NCBI GenBank assembly: GCA_013365365.1
Contig: JABVXU010000028.1
Location: forward strand, 1-64,000
Length of the DNA stretch: 64,000 nucleotides
Reading direction: 5' to 3'
Source of the DNA: Cruorifilaria tuberocauda
Taxonomy: Eukaryota > Nematoda > Chromadorea > Rhabditida > Onchocercidae
Position 1 is the stretch's first letter. Every line of letters starts with the position of its first letter. Under the pieces are notes generated by a model, which was not told the origin of the DNA, did not search any database, and saw only the letters and a list, made by a program, of their open reading frames with translations. The translations under genes and the position numbers were made by a program. Of this stretch, positions 13,976-27,053 are shown in pieces.

Positions 13976-15583
13976 AAAGACTTACAACAGAAAATCCTAT
14001 GACTATGCAATATAATGTCATGAAGAAAGAAAGAGAATCGTGGGAAATTGTTTGACTCATTTAGCTACATTTGTCGTAGATAGAAAGGTGACAGGACTAG
14101 CCTTCTGAAGTAACTTTGGCCTTAATCTTAACCTTCTAAGTTATCCTTATGATATGTGTACTACATTTTCACAGATATACGGTCCTAGTTAGATTTCTCG
14201 TGTGATCTGTCTTTGGTGCAAGTTGTAAAGTTTAACGGAGACGGTGGGAAAGGAATTGTTGTTTCGTTTGCGCAATAGATAAAGACAGTGAGAAAACAAA
14301 TAAATGGTTGTCACTATCAGACTTATCATTCTTATTTCGTTCAAATTATAATGCATTATAGGTTTTGCGTATTTTAACTTGAAACCTTTAAATATTATTA
14401 AGAGTAATTTAATTATTAAGAGAGTTTGCATTGTTGTACCTAATTTACCTAATATGAGATTTATAGATTTGTGGATGCCGTAGAATCGGTTGAAATAAAG
14501 AAGAAACCTGAAATAACGGTATCAGCAGCATATCTAAAAGGGAATTAAATTAACTTTCTCACTCGAAGCCAATGATGACTACAATTTTGATAATTGTTGT
14601 AATTTTTGATATCTGTAAAAATTGAGCATTCCAAATTTCTTTATACAGAAATTGAAAAATTAGTAAGGCCAAAAGGTTTTCTCACCGAAACAGGTAACAA
14701 ACTAATTTATTGATGAACACAACTGCATTTATTGAAATATAAATGTTAATGAAGAATTTTCGTGATATCGATCAGTAGATAACAAAGTCGTAAAAGTTAT
14801 GATGACACATGATATCGAAAGACCGAAATTGTTCACAAATTTAGTTTCGAAAAAAAAAAAATTCTTTACAATTTGATTTACAAAAAAGAAATTATTGCAT
14901 CTACAAATTTTCACTATACAAAAATATTCGATTCTTATCTTAATTTAATATCAAAGGACCATAAACAATTTGTTCTGATTATTAAAAGATCGCAAAATGA
15001 TTCTTTAGTCACTCAAGCTCTCTAACAATAATGTGAGTCTCCAAAAGAGATACGCCTTGTCAAGTTTAGTTAACCCTCATGTGTGATTTACATTTCGCTA
15101 TACTAATTCATGTGCTTCATGATGGCCGACTCCACTCGTGACATTTCCTAATCGTAACAGTCGCAGAAAAACGGATCCATCAATGAATTTTGCGGAAATT
15201 ATTCGTCTATGCCAATATACACAAAATAAACTTTCTCAATAAAAAGTGAACGATGTCAGCATCGTTGAAATTGGAAATGAATTTAAAAGTAATCATAAAT
15301 TGAACCAAAATCCATTGACTCACATTACTTATACTTGAAAAAGTAAAGTACTTAAATGTTATATTACCGCTATACATATTGTAAGTCATATTTATTCATG
15401 TCTCTCAAATTTAACTTTAACTCTATAACTGCTTTTGCTAACTTACTTTTTGTAAATACTAAATGATCAATGATCGAAATCACCGATTATGTTATTTAAT
15501 TAATAAGCTGTCTTAGTCGAACTATAATTTGATCTCGGAATTTCGTTAACTATCTGAAGGATTGTAATAATTTTATATAATAA

Positions 15584-18500
15584 TTATTGCCTTCTTTCCA
15601 AACGAATTGGAAAGCCCTTAAGTGGTTTCAGGGAAAATTCCGGTATCGGTCGATTTTCCGCCTCTGGTATCATTGATATGACACGATAACGCCTCAGAAT
15701 GTGAGCCAAAGTTATTACCATTTCCAACGTAGCAAATTTGCTGCCTAAATTAAAAGGCATATCAATTAAAAAATCCGGAATCAGACGTCTAAGACGGGGT
15801 ACAGGAAACATTGGTAGCGATATGTCAGAAATACAACAAGTTCAGAGTTGATAAACAATGCTCAGTGATGTATCAGCGATTAGCCTATATTTAAGGAAAT
15901 AAAATTTCGTTAAAAATTTCCTTACCTATACAATTTCGAACTCCTGCGGAAAATGGCACAAAGGCGAATGGATCACGGTTTTTCACCTTATCAGGAGCAA
16001 AATGCTCGGGATCATATTCTTCCGGATTATGATAATTCTAAAATATCAAGAAAACAAGCATAATTGTGGTTCGATTTTCGAGAAATTTTGAAAGCAATCA
16101 GCGAGTACTTCAATTCATCAGTTTATACTACCCAGCAAATTCTCGAGGAATGGGAACAATTTTAAGAAAAAGGAGTCAAAATGAGAATTTAAAATTTAAT
16201 AACCTTTGGGTCTCGCATGATGGCGAATAAACATATATAGCAAGTAGTACCTGCCGGTATCGTATAACCACCTGAAAAAATAATGATCTGTTTCGGAAAA
16301 ACATTCGAAAAAATAAGTAAATTTAAGTTAAACACACAAAGGTCAAGATCGATGTGTATTTTTCGTCCTATCATTATCGCATTTGGCGTTATACGGCTCG
16401 TTTCACATATGCACTGATAAAGATATTTGAGCTCTTTAACATCATCGATAGTGATATCCCGTTCCGTTTCACCTACAAACAATGTACACTTTTATAAAAT
16501 ACTTATTTATAAAAGAAATAAACTTTGCTGTTTACGAGAGAAAAATTTCAAACAAACAAAATACATATTTAATAGATCGCTTCGAGAACATTACCAAGAA
16601 CATGCTTAATTTCTTCATACACCTTTTCTTGATAATGCTGCCGATGTCCCAGTGCAAATAAGTTAAAACCAATTTGTGCCGATACTGCATCACTTCCTGG
16701 GTGATAGAAATTTAGGTAAAGCATAATTTAATTAAATTTAAATTAATCCTATGAGCGAAAGCAAAGCGGGCAGCGAATAATTTGGCGTCTTTGTTTTCTT
16801 TGATTCATATAAGAGGTAGATTATGTTCCACCTTGGACCTTTTGGTGATTCGTTTTCTTTGAAGGCAAAAAAACAAGTTGCCAAAAATATTTTCAGTTCC
16901 GCAAATTTTCAGAAATTCATGCCTGCAGCCAAGATGGTGATGACCTGATCACAGATATCTTCATCGGTTAAATTATGCTGATCACGTATGCTGAACAGTA
17001 GATCTAAGAAATGCAGTCGCTTCTTACCGCTAAGTGACGAATCGTCCATGAATGGCTGATCACCGAAAGCCTCCCATTCCTTCTTTCTTGCTGCTATTAG
17101 CTGAAGGGCAAAAGAATTCAGAAGCTTATTCTCTCAAAAATCCAATTTTTATAGAATACAGTCTTTCGATCTTTCAATTTATCATAAAGCGAAGATTTCG
17201 GCCGTTTACAAATCCCAAAATGAAAAGATGAAATCATACTTCTTTGCTGAATTTCTCACATACATCACGGCACTGCTTCACTTTTCGATTAAAGCCTGAA
17301 AGCCAACGAATGGAATCAAACCAGTACCACGGATACAGGATTCTTGCCCATATCAACTCCTGTGCTAGATCTAATGCCTCGGTGAATGAAACATTATCGC
17401 TGGGACCTTGTATATCGAACTTTACACCCGTGGTTGTTTCTAAAGCGCATTTTTGCTCCAATCATTCAATATAAGTAAACAATAAACGAACGTTAATGAA
17501 AAATACATTATGAGAAAATATAAAGGTCTGTATTGATAAAATGAAGAAAGATTCGTTCGTTATTTTCTATTGTTGTTTGAAATAAATTGTACTGAAAAAA
17601 CGCATTATCTGCATTGAGTATGTATTGTTAAAGTGCAATGAGATATTTGGAAATAATTGATAATTAATTACTACTAATCACTTCATTATTTTCAAGTAAC
17701 GCATCCATGAATGCTTCCATAAAACTTTATTAATAGCAAACCTACAACAACATCTAATGCGTAGCGCCGCAAATAAGGTAATAAATCAAAAATCTGATTA
17801 GTGTCACTGTATTTATTTATAATTTCCACCAGAACCTGAAGCAGACAAAATTTATTTTGTATTAGAAAATGGATTTTTTTTTTGGAATCAAGTAAGCAAA
17901 ATAGAGAAAATATGGCTCGTTCAAATTTTAACAAAAAATGACACCACATCTTCAAATATACTTTGTATGGATATACTTTCATTGCTAAAACTTTTACTAA
18001 TGGAATTCTGAGAACTTCAGTTAAACTATCTTTTTCATATGCTTTCAATTAACATCATTTAAGAAAGCAACTAACTTTTGATTGTTCGTTAAATATTTCT
18101 ACATATCTGCGCAAAATATTAAAATGAAATGATGGTGTTAGAATCTTTCTTGCATGAAACCATTTATTGCCGGATCTGTAAATTTTGCCAGATTTTTTTT
18201 TAAATAATCGAAATCTTAGTAAAACTTCAACTGGTTTTTCTTTATTGCTAAACCCTAAAACTGAGATTAACTTACGAGGCTAACAATCCTTCACCTGTCA
18301 CTTTTTTTAAAAGATCATAGTCATCCGCTTTGTTTGTTAATGTCGCATTTTCGAATATCACCTTGAATGAAAAAAATTTGAAAGATATTAGGATCATTTT
18401 TTAATCGCAAAACAATCAATTATAGCACATCTATTTTAATTGGCGCTTTGGAAAGATTTCGTAATTTTATTTCAGAATTAGCACTGAAAGTTGAAAATTT

Positions 18501-19105
18501 ATTTCACAAATTACAAACTTTAGCACTTGTCGACCTCGTCAGCAATAACGTTGGTTTCAAACCAAACCAAAAGCACACTATTCCGTGATCATTTCTATAA
18601 GCATATTTTCGAAATATTGCTTCCAGCTGATAAGTGCATTCTGAATGAACAATGGCTTGAAATTGATGAAGTTTCATCAAACTTTATCACTAATTTTCCA
18701 AAGTGAAAAAATTTAATACTGCATCACTGTTCTGAAGATCACCTAGCCAGATGATTTGATTTGATCGTTCTAAACAGTAAAGAAATAATCTAATTATGTT
18801 TTTGGACTAGGAATTTTATGAAAGTATAAAATGCAAAGTTAAGATATATAATTGAACATACGTTCTCGGTCCAACTTAAACTGAGATATTTCTACAAGGA
18901 TTTCCATGAAACTTGGTCCAGGAAGTTTACAGATTAGTTGGATGAAACGCCATTTCTCTGCTATCTTTTTTTTTATTTGCTTAGCATATTTTATAATTAG
19001 GATAAACACAGTAATTGACAGTAAAAAAACCGCCAACATTTCTGAAAAATGTAATAACATTCGGAAACATTCTATCAAAAAGAAATATGATTTATTTAGT
19101 TCCAT
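15584..19105 (-). CDS. Cytochrome P450, CYP4-like
   Basis: Haem monooxygenase of the ER membrane. CYP4-type enzymes usually oxidise fatty acids or other lipids; the substrate here is unknown. Twelve exons (19105-18862, 18640-18519, 18361-18276, 18175-18076, 17835-17742, 17439-17240, 17100-16923, 16696-16595, 16472-16338, 16271-16204, 16037-15926, 15744-15584) give 533 residues. Visible landmarks are an N-terminal membrane anchor (about 24-38), the proline hinge LPGP (61-64), C-helix WxxxR (156-160), the I-helix AAGSDAVS (340-347), K-helix ETSR (ExxR, 399-402), and the haem loop FSAGVRNC with ligand Cys479. The I-helix keeps the acid Asp344 but has Ala-Val where Thr-Thr is usual. The intron after exon 7 begins with GC. 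The start could also be Met23. Intact gene; family assignment is very secure, subfamily is inferred. Confidence 0.95.
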
Positions 19106-22100
19106 TTAAAGTCATGGGAAACTTGTACTTCTTAAACAACTCTCTGCTTGAGAAGTCGTTTTTTCCTTCACTAAAGTAGCATTTAATCTTGTTATTTTCA
19201 GTTAGGAAAGTGATTCATATTGAAAAAACTGTTACTTTTTCACTCAAAGAATAAAATCTCCTCTCTTCAGGACTAGTATTGACAACATAAACTAGCATAA
19301 AAATTTTTGATATCATGAGATAGTTACTTTCAAAGAATGAACCTGTAATGACGACAAAGGTAACAATCCTAACTCTTTTCTAGGAAAATGAAAGTTGATA
19401 CTAAAATAACGGTAGCGATAAATAGTCATTCGCTTAGTATGGAGGAACTTGAAGAAAGTAAGTGAGCATCCGAGTGTGTTCGTAAGTACACGTGCGTGTT
19501 CATAATTTCATCGAAGACTTGATCATTTAAGATTTGAAAGAAATTCAATTGAAGTTCAATTAAAAATTAAATTTTGAAAAGGATTTCAAAAAGTATTTGA
19601 AAGGAATATAAAAGAAACAATGATGTCTCGTGAGTTTGATAATAAAGAATTACACTTTTTCAAGTACCATCTTCTTTCAGCTTAAGCAGATAGCCACAGC
19701 AATCTCTTTTTCATTATTTTTCCTCTTTACATTAATGATATAGGCTGGTTACATTATAAGAATGAGCGTAAAATAACAGTATCGATAGCAATCCTAAAAT
19801 TAATTAAACAAACGAAACATGAGTATTTAAGCTCTTTTTCTCGAAATGCATGGTAGTTCCATTGTTAGAAAACGGAACTAATATTAAACGCAGTATCAAT
19901 TAGCAATGATTGGAAGTTATGCTGGAGTGGGAGAACTCATTCGAAAAAAAGTAACTGGGCGTGACTGAAGTGGGAAAACCAGTTTACAGATTAGAGCAAA
20001 TTAAAACAAAAGTTTTATAAAGTACCATTTTTGTTGTTTCGCACTTTCAAATTAAATGTTATAAATAAAATTCATCGTTTCTGAGGTTTTTTTAATGAAA
20101 AGCATTTGACAAGCTTTTTCCATTTCTCCGATTTTTCTGCGATCAAATTCTCTCCATGAGAACATAGCTTTATGGTCAGAAAAACTGCAGGTTTAATCGA
20201 AATGCAATTATAGCTTTTCCAGATAATGTCTGAAAAACGAAAAGCATATTGAAATTTGATAGCCATCAGTTGTGTATAGTAATCACAGAATCAATCACCG
20301 GGTACATTTGGAGTAAGCTGGAAAAATGGATAATAGATGCTTTGTGTAATTTATGATGTTAACTAAAGACTGAAAAACTCACTACTTCAAAGTATCACCT
20401 CACCCTATTTTACGTTCTCGATTAATTTATGATATTTGATGAAAAATGATATATAATGACAAACGACGATGACAAGAAAATGGTTCGATGGAGAGGAAGT
20501 CCAGAAGCATTCTCAAACTGTGATCGCACAAATGAGAAAAAAAACTGAAAAGGTGTCCACCATTAGACTATGTAAGCTAAAACTGTCTAAGTCTTGCAAA
20601 ATTGTCGCATTTGATTGGTATTGTCAATCATTAATGCAATGTGATGAAAACCATTATTGCTCAACAGAAAAGGATCAATCTTCACTAAACGTCCAACAAC
20701 TAACATTTTAAAAATTAAATAAATTAGGCTATAAAGCTCAGCTTGTATTCATCTAACCTTCTACAAGCTAATTACATTTTCTTCATCTTCATAGCTTCAA
20801 AAAACTCCTAACATTGCATAATGCAGAAAATTCTTTTCGAGAATGTTTGAATTATTAAATACAAGTTTTTGTATAACAAAAATGAAATTCATTTCTTGTT
20901 GGAAGAAATTTGTCAATTTCGAAATTTTGTAGTTGACATCTGTCCTGATTAAGTTAAGTATTAATAGATTTTAACATTTAAAATTACAATCAGTTTCAGG
21001 CAATCATTACAATAAATTCATTTGACTTATGTTCTCTCCTTTTTTCATACGTTTTACGAGTGAATGAAATATTCTCGATTAGTTAATTAATTAAAACAAG
21101 TAACTTATTCTTTTTAAATAAAATATTAAAAATTTATTAATTGATTTGAAATGATTAAGAACTTAAAATTTCCTGAGGAAAAAATATACAATAAAATAGT
21201 GCTGTGTACACTCTACTCAGGGAATAATTTTGTAAGTAAAAGGAAATTACTGTTGCACAACAATTAGAAAATATTTTGTAAAGCTTGATTTAAACTTTTT
21301 GCACAAATAGTACACAAAAAATTTTCATATTTAAACAACTTTTTATAGAGTGGTAAACATGATATCAACAGGTGTAAACATTTAATTGAATTATATCAGA
21401 TGAATGGTTCACAAAGAAATATATGAGAAAGTTTTGCATAGGAAAAAGCGTAAATAATTTTTTGCACGAATTAATAATTAAAAATTATCGACATTAGATA
21501 GAATTTCATTTTCATTATAATTTATAAATTGAGAACTTAGAAGTTTGTTAATTTTTCAATTTATTTTGTCGTCACTTCTATTTTCTTCAACAATCACATA
21601 CATCCTTTATTATCATTTCAAACAAATGAATTGATAACATTGAACTAAAAATGAATATTATCTTCAGTAATAATAAATAGAATAATAGTGATAAATGATC
21701 TCATCTTTCATATGTTTGAGCTTTACAAGTGAAATTTACAAAGATTTTTTAAATTTCTTCCTCGGCAAACTAGAAATTTAATATGAATTAATCTATTCCG
21801 AACTTATTTGATACAATGAATAAGTACTGATTTTATAATAGGAATAAATCAATTGCTTAGCTATAGAAGTGGAGGTAGATTAAAAGAAAGATATGATCAA
21901 ATCAGAAAATAGCAATAAATATAATATCATATTAGAAGATATGTATTGAAGTTAATCATTTCATGTCTAAAAACTCATTTATTTCAAATTTTATTTAAAA
22001 AAGCTTAAATTTGAGTATTTAACGAAAAATCTCTTTAAATTAATTTAATAATTCATATTCTCCATCTCTCGCATTCCATTTCATTCTACCATCAATCTTA

Positions 22101-22220
22101 CGAGACTGTTCCATGCCTTCATGAAAGGTATTTCAATTACAATGGTACGTACCATTCTGAGGTCATTTTAGCCAATTATTTATAGCTATTTAATTCTGAA
22201 TAATTTGATGGCAGGATAAT

Positions 22221-22251
<31 letters not shown>

Positions 22252-24322
22252 GAATTCGTTCGATTTTCTATCGGACACACACACGCATACACATACACTA
22301 CACAAATGAAATGGCATCCGACGAGATGAAAAGAATGAAATTTTTAAAATTTAAATTTGTATGAGAGTCTTATAACGAAGGAAGGAAATGGTACCGTACA
22401 GTATAGACGGCTAGGACGGGAGAAGATCAAGGAGTAGCGGGAAGTTTGAGATCAGAAGGGCGGGTAGGTTGACGGGTATGTGCTCGATTCGGGGGAAAGG
22501 ATTCATAGCATAGTTAGTTACTTGAACACTCAGTCGTAAGGGTTAGTTTCCTTCTTTCTTCCTTTCACTTCTTTCTAAACTAAATTCTATCATTCCAGTA
22601 TATAAAATACCTAGATGACTTCACGCCAAATTATACCTAGCTGACTTCAGGCCGAACTATCTCACTTATCTCACCTTATATTTATCCATCGATTTTATCC
22701 TTCAATTTCTTCGTTTATCAAATTGCTAATTTTAACTTTCATGCTTTCTTCATAATAAAAAGATTGGACAAAATTCGTATTCGAAAATTATGTCTGAACG
22801 TTTTTACGAATCGAAATGTTCATACAGAAATCACGAAATCCTTGAGTTGAACGCTATAATTTTTGCTCGAAATAATTTAATTATTGGAAGAGTATAAAAA
22901 ATTTTTCATTAGTATTTACCTTCCACATTTTTTCATCAATGTTTGCCTTTTACTCGTGAAATGTTCCCCAAAAGTTATTGATGATCATTTTGTTTTAGTT
23001 TTACCTTAATAACGTTTAGATTTCTTTTTACGTAGCTTACGCTGTTGTTACCTATTATTGTTCAAAGTTACCCTACTATTATCAATTCCTTTTTTTAAGT
23101 ATACCTTTATTGAATTTGTAATTTTTGCCGCCCGTTGTTTATTGCTTTTTGCCTTGTAACGTTTGCCTAAATTCCATTCCCAAATTTCCTACATCGATCA
23201 TTCCCTCCTACTAGACCAAACTATTGTCTCTGTCGATCTTCCAATCGATCGATCGTTCCAAACGATGCTTCCATCAACTGAACTATCATTGCTCGGTCAT
23301 CGAAAAGCGCGCTAAGCGATACATTTAATTCTTTCGCTTCGAATTTTCCAGACAAAACCACTCCGCGTCCCCAAAAATTGTTTCCAGGTGAATATGGCGG
23401 GTAAAGTTTGCGAAACTACTGAAAAGAGGGATAAAAAAATCCTAGGGGAAAAATGCTTCTGTGAGGGGATGAGATCCTCAATATATCACTACGTCTAATA
23501 TTCCAATCAGGTGGATTATATAATTTATTATTTAAATTGTTTTATTTAATTTCTTGATTTCTGCTACGAAACCAAATGATCACAATATGATGTTAATCAT
23601 AGTACCGACCATTAAATAAACGCTGAAAAATTCAGATGAATACTTTATTTAGAAGGTTTGGACCATTGATATGTAATATTCTTCCATCTTATTGGTACCA
23701 TTTAATATTGTGTGAAGTCTTCGGTTTAAATCGAGCAATATAAAAAAGTCGAATAATTTTTGAGTGTTATTGCACAAGATTTAGAAGTGGCAGAAATAAT
23801 AATAAGGATAAGATCTGAAAATTATGTAAATATTATTGGAAATATTCAAATTTGTTTATAGCGTTCAAATTAATAAGTGCTTTTTCGATCGAAATTTTCG
23901 AGCATAGGCACCTACGTCTGATGTGATAGGTTGGCAAACATAGCTTTCATTTGTAGATTTCTAAAAGCTTTTCTCCAATTTTTTCTTGATGGATATAGAT
24001 CGTAAATTCAAGGTTAATTTCAAATATTTCAGACGGCGGAGAGCTGACTTTACTGAATTTTACTACTAACATTAAACTCCAACTTTCGATTGGATTATTG
24101 ATTGTCGGGTGATTTTCGAGGTAAATTTTTTCGTTGGAAATACTGAAATCATTTAATATTACCATGCTAGTGTTGCTCAACTTATGGTTTGCGCAAATTT
24201 CATTTGTCGTATCAGTGTATTTCTACAACTCCTCCTTTACCTAGAACAGGGAGGAAAAGAAGGTGTAGTAGGATCGGATTAACTCGAAAGTTCGAAATTA
24301 ACTTTGTTTTAGGATTATCGAA
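19106..24322. other. Intergenic stretch without a supported gene
   Basis: Between the P450 start and the cyclin start, which are divergently transcribed. Small open frames occur, for example 80 codons at 20469 (plus) and about 72 codons ending at 23947 (minus), but neither has splice partners or a recognisable motif. The section at 22,370-22,510 is richer in GC than its surroundings and could hold promoter elements. Two microsatellites lie near 22.2-22.3 kb. Confidence 0.5.
22225..22300. repeat. GA tract followed by AC-rich tract
   Basis: About 14 GA units at 22225-22252, then an interrupted AC tract at 22275-22300. The two are separated by about 20 unique bases. Confidence 0.85.
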
Positions 24323-26316
24323 ATGATTCCGGCTAATTCTAAACGAAATATTAACCCGACTTATAGTGATGTTAAAAATGCGTTGCCCAGAAAAAATAAA
24401 CGTACAGGATTAGCGGATTTAAGCAATGTAAGTTTGACGATTCAACTGTGTAATGATCTTCGTTTCACGCCTTAGTTTTATGTATTTCAGGCCATCAGCT
24501 CAACCTTACATATTAGTTCAAAAGATGGTGAGGATACCGAAAAATCGAGATGGATACCACCTGTTGTAGGGACTACGCTTGGGGCACGAGGATTATTACA
24601 ATTATTTCCGTATATTTAATATATTTGATATAGTTGTAATTGATTTTAACTTATCAATTTTAACCTTCTTGATATGGTGTCAGCTTCAAAAAATGGCACT
24701 GAGATTAGCTGGTAATAACAGAATTTAAAGACTTGATTTGACACATGTTTGAATTATTTCAGTATCCATGAATCAGAGCCTAAACGAGAACCGGAATTTA
24801 ATATAGAAAGACGTCGGCAGCTGGATGTAAGTACTGAAAAAATTAGCATTAATTCTTTTATTGAAATTCTTCGAAAGCAAGTTGAAATCAGTAAAAACTG
24901 TAAAAACGAACAGGAATGAATTCAGGACCTCGCGGACCCATGTCCAGAATTTGATTATGATGCTACAAATTATGGTGATCCATTTCAAGTTCCGGAATAT
25001 GCTGTCGATATCTTCGCTTACTACCATCATCGAGAAGTAGTTTTTTTTGAATGTGCATTTATGGTCTGTCGTTTCATTGAGTAATATGGTTCTGCGACAA
25101 TAATACACGTTTTGGGATTCATGTGTATTTCATGATTCATGATTCGTGTCTCAAGAATTTTTTTTCAGTTAAGGTTTCGTCCTTTCAATTATCTAAGCAG
25201 ACATCCGGCATTGAAGAAAATTCGTCGTGCAAAAGTTATCGATTGGTTCGTGCGATGTCAAGAGGATTTTGAGGTCAATCATGAAGTGTTGTACCATGCG
25301 GTTAAACTGTTTGATCTCTTCATGTGTGTTAGCAGAGATATGGATCAATTTGACTACATTGGAGCAGCCTCAATGATTATTGCCGCAAAACTAGACGTAC
25401 TTTTACGATTGATTTGATTTTTTAATTCACTAAGAGCTTAATGCTTAATAAATGACATCCTCAAATACTGGATCAAGTTTTAGTTTGCTTCTGGTAGGGA
25501 TTTGTAGCAGATATAAAATTTTTCGTCAACATATATTTTCAGCAGCAAGGTCCACCTCTTCCGGATGATTTTATAAACCTTTCTATCAATGATAGAGTGA
25601 AAAAGGTCAATGATTATGAACGGAAAATATTGATTGCACTTAATTGTGATGTCAATTTTCCACTTTCCTATCGATTTTTGCGACGTTACTCTCGCACTGG
25701 AGGTCTGGATATGCAAACACTCACCGTAGCACGTTACGTGCTGGAAACATCACTGCTTTTTTATGAATTTATTTGCGTTCCAGACAGTTTAATGGCTGCG
25801 GCAGCGTTGCTTTTGTCTATGAGAATGATAAGAGCTGGAGAATGGGTATATTTGTTTCACAACATCTTGCTTTTGACATACTGAATTTCACATTTCACAT
25901 TCGGTTTAAAATCGAATTAGAAACGTAAACTTTTGTACACATGATGTTGATTTATTTCCAGTCAATAAGATTGACCAAATATTCTGGCTATAAATTGGAA
26001 GATATAGAGCCGCTTATGTGGCATTTAAATCATATGATGACGATGCGTTCGAAAGTCTATCCAGCATGCATAAGCATAGAGGAAAAATACAGCCACCCGT
26101 AAGTCCACATTTCATGACCTTGCCTATTTTTTGCTATTTGGCTCCGTCACTACAAGTGATCACTTGCCATATTGATGCGGATTACCGTGTAATATTTTTT
26201 TCAGAATCTTTTACAATGCCGCTAATATACCACTTCTTCCTGACAATCGCCCATGTAATGAACCAGTTGGTCCGCCTAAAGATGTCGGTTTCGAAAAAAT
26301 GAGACGTAATATTTGA
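24323..26316 (+). CDS. cyb-3: Cyclin B3-type mitotic cyclin
   Basis: Regulatory partner of CDK1 for mitosis and meiotic divisions. Nine exons (24323-24427, 24491-24527, 24684-24711, 24763-24826, 24926-25036, 25169-25396, 25543-25845, 25962-26098, 26205-26316) give 374 residues, close to C. elegans CYB-3. Residues 27-35, RTGLADLSN, form a destruction box (RxxLxxxxN) for APC/C-driven decay. The first cyclin box spans roughly exons 5-7 (PEYAVDIFAYYHHRE; KVIDWFVRCQEDFE; YIGAASMIIAAKL) and the second exons 7-8 (PLSYRFLRRYSR; TLTVARYVLE; KYSGYKLEDIEPL). The FLRRYSR context favours B3 over B1. Exons 2 and 3 are only 37 and 28 bases and are chosen because they alone keep the frame; they are the least certain part. 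The gene lies tail to tail with the CNTD1-like gene. Confidence 0.93.
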
Positions 26317-27053
26317 ATATTTGAAGATTAACTGGTTCAGGGTAGAGATGGAAAGAAAATGTGTTGATAAAGAAAATGATTGATAAAAATGTTGATAAAG
26401 CGGAAAAGAAATGAAGTGTGGGCGAACTTCAATTTTATATAAATCATTAAAATGTTTGTTTTCAGAGAAAAATTGACATCGATCTCTGAATGGAGGGCAA
26501 TATTTTTGCTTGTCGATAAAATGGTTCAATTCATTGGTGGACTCTGATGATATATTTTAGGGTAATTGTTGTCATATTTTTATAAATTATCCTCTATAAC
26601 TGACATTGCTTCAATTTTAATCCAATGTTTACTTTTCTCATATCCAAATTATGCCACCAATATTCTCTATTAATACTTGTTACAAATTATTTCTTCGTTC
26701 CTCTCTCTTCACTGTAGCTACAGGATGTCAATTATGCGTCTTTCTTCTGGCTCTCCAAAAAAAAAAAAAAAAAAAAGAAAAAACCCAATTATTAAGTCTA
26801 GAGTTCAACAAAATAAAGCGTTGTTAATATATTGCATCCGACATTTGCAATTTGAATATTTGAATTTGAATTTCGTAGCTGCTGCTGCCTTTTTCTGCTG
26901 AGGTGCTGCATATTTTTGGGATGAATTTTTTTCTAAAATAATTTAATGGGCATTGCTAATCAGAGGGGGCAAACAGATCATGTTTTGTACATAATTATAT
27001 ATCACACAATAAGAGAGATGACTGTTTGAATGTAAACTTTCCCGAACTTCATT
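26317..27053. other. Convergent intergenic gap with a poly(A) run
   Basis: The 3' regions of the two convergent cyclin-fold genes. It holds a 20-base A run at 26757-26776 and a CTG-like low-complexity patch at about 26,880-26,900. No gene is seen. Confidence 0.7.

Larger units (their letters stand above)
3782..15583. other. Long AT-rich gene-poor stretch
   Basis: About 11.8 kb between the QSOX start and the P450 end. Open frames here are short, AT-driven and overlap on both strands, and none shows a recognisable family. From about 11,000 the base composition becomes less extreme, and short coding-like pieces, two small hairpins and one possible secreted peptide appear; these are listed separately. 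The region may hold promoters of the flanking genes or unrecognised non-coding RNAs, but I cannot point to one. Confidence 0.6.

Noticed and set aside
17440..17474. An upstream extension of P450 exon 6 reading EQKCAL.
   Set aside because: The acceptor CTTTAG at 17441-17440 rebuilds ALDVVVETTTG exactly as in CYP4 proteins, so the extension is intronic.
20469..20711. An 80-codon plus-strand open frame, Lys- and Cys-containing.
   Set aside because: No splice partners, no motif, and isolated in AT-rich DNA. Chance frames of this size are frequent in this window.
23947..24180. A minus-strand frame of about 72 codons after its first ATG, divergent from cyclin B3.
   Set aside because: No recognisable domain and no acceptable exon partner; probably chance.
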